Assembly (NCBI RefSeq): GCF_009829925.1
Contig: NZ_SNVJ01000028.1
Coordinates: 7,167-46,335 of the forward strand
Direction: 5' to 3'
Length of the DNA stretch: 39,169 nt
Source: Teichococcus coralli
GTDB lineage: Bacteria; Pseudomonadota; Alphaproteobacteria; Acetobacterales; Acetobacteraceae
Shown: positions 39,148 to 39,169 of the stretch, piece after piece
Layout: the number at the start of each line of letters is the position of its first letter
How positions within the stretch are numbered: the stretch's first letter is position 1
Notes under the pieces: model-generated
Databases searched by the model: none
Told to the model about the DNA's origin: nothing
What the model saw: the letters and a program-made list of their open reading frames with translations, nothing else
Position numbers and translations under genes: made by a program

Positions 39148-39169
39148 GGTTTCCGATCAGTCTGCATCG

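Larger units (their letters stand above)
38681..39169. other. Non-coding right end of the window
   Basis: 489 bases with no gene I can support; open frames on both strands lack any family feature. It holds the presumed leftward promoter of the hibernation factor and a strong palindrome (38740-38757), and ends with a repeat-like palindrome at 39138-39147. Confidence 0.5.

Overview
The window is about 39 kb of very GC-rich DNA with dense coding, frequent GTG starts and many 4-base ATGA/GTGA overlaps. Gene content (CgeB-like glycosyltransferases, an NdvA-type glucan exporter, an intracellular PHA depolymerase, a LsrB/RhaS-type sugar ABC transporter) points to an aerobic alphaproteobacterium. A Roseomonas-like member of the Acetobacteraceae is my best guess; this is inference from gene content and base composition, since no rRNA or other marker gene is present. 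No tRNA, rRNA, IS element, phage gene or CRISPR array was recognised.

Layout. 1-200: 3' end of a chemotaxis receptor. 218-4006 (minus): a compact operon of a two-subunit family-I CoA-transferase-like enzyme, a CaiB/BaiF CoA-transferase and a drug/metabolite transporter. 4103-6807: a GNAT acetyltransferase, then a dienelactone hydrolase and an intracellular PHA depolymerase on the minus strand. 6808-7674: a gene-poor stretch. 7675-21068: a divergent glycan locus (below). 21162-25149: an exported catalase-like peroxidase with an amicyanin-like cupredoxin, a membrane GGDEF-EAL protein and a small membrane protein. 25309-35366: a pentose/deoxypentose uptake and catabolism locus. 35400-37784: a YjbQ protein and an NdvA-type ABC exporter. 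38171-38680: a short ribosome hibernation factor, followed by non-coding DNA that ends in a repeat-like palindrome.

The glycan locus is the most interesting part. Leftward: inositol-3-phosphate synthase, histidine phosphatase, a CmoB-like methyltransferase (resembling the Rta_06860 type) and a clan-A glycoside-hydrolase-like protein whose barrel strands appear circularly permuted. Rightward: a dTDP-rhamnose-4-epimerase-like SDR, a CDP-paratose-2-epimerase-like SDR, a GT4 glycosyltransferase, three paralogous CgeB-like glycosyltransferases, a UDP-xylose-synthase-like SDR and a protein that looks like a phosphoribosyltransferase domain fused to an APH-like kinase domain. Most neighbours overlap by 4 bases, and the two arms share a 477-base control region holding an 8+8 inverted repeat. 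Together they look like a pathway for an inositol-, xylose- and possibly methyl-containing saccharide that I cannot match to a described product.

The pentose locus pairs an FGGY pentulose kinase and a DeoR regulator (leftward) with a deoxyribose-phosphate aldolase, a binding protein, a double ATPase, two permeases, a DUF4432 epimerase-like protein and a ribokinase (rightward). It mirrors the E. coli lsr layout in gene classes, but catalytic residues and kinase types point to pentoses or deoxyribose.
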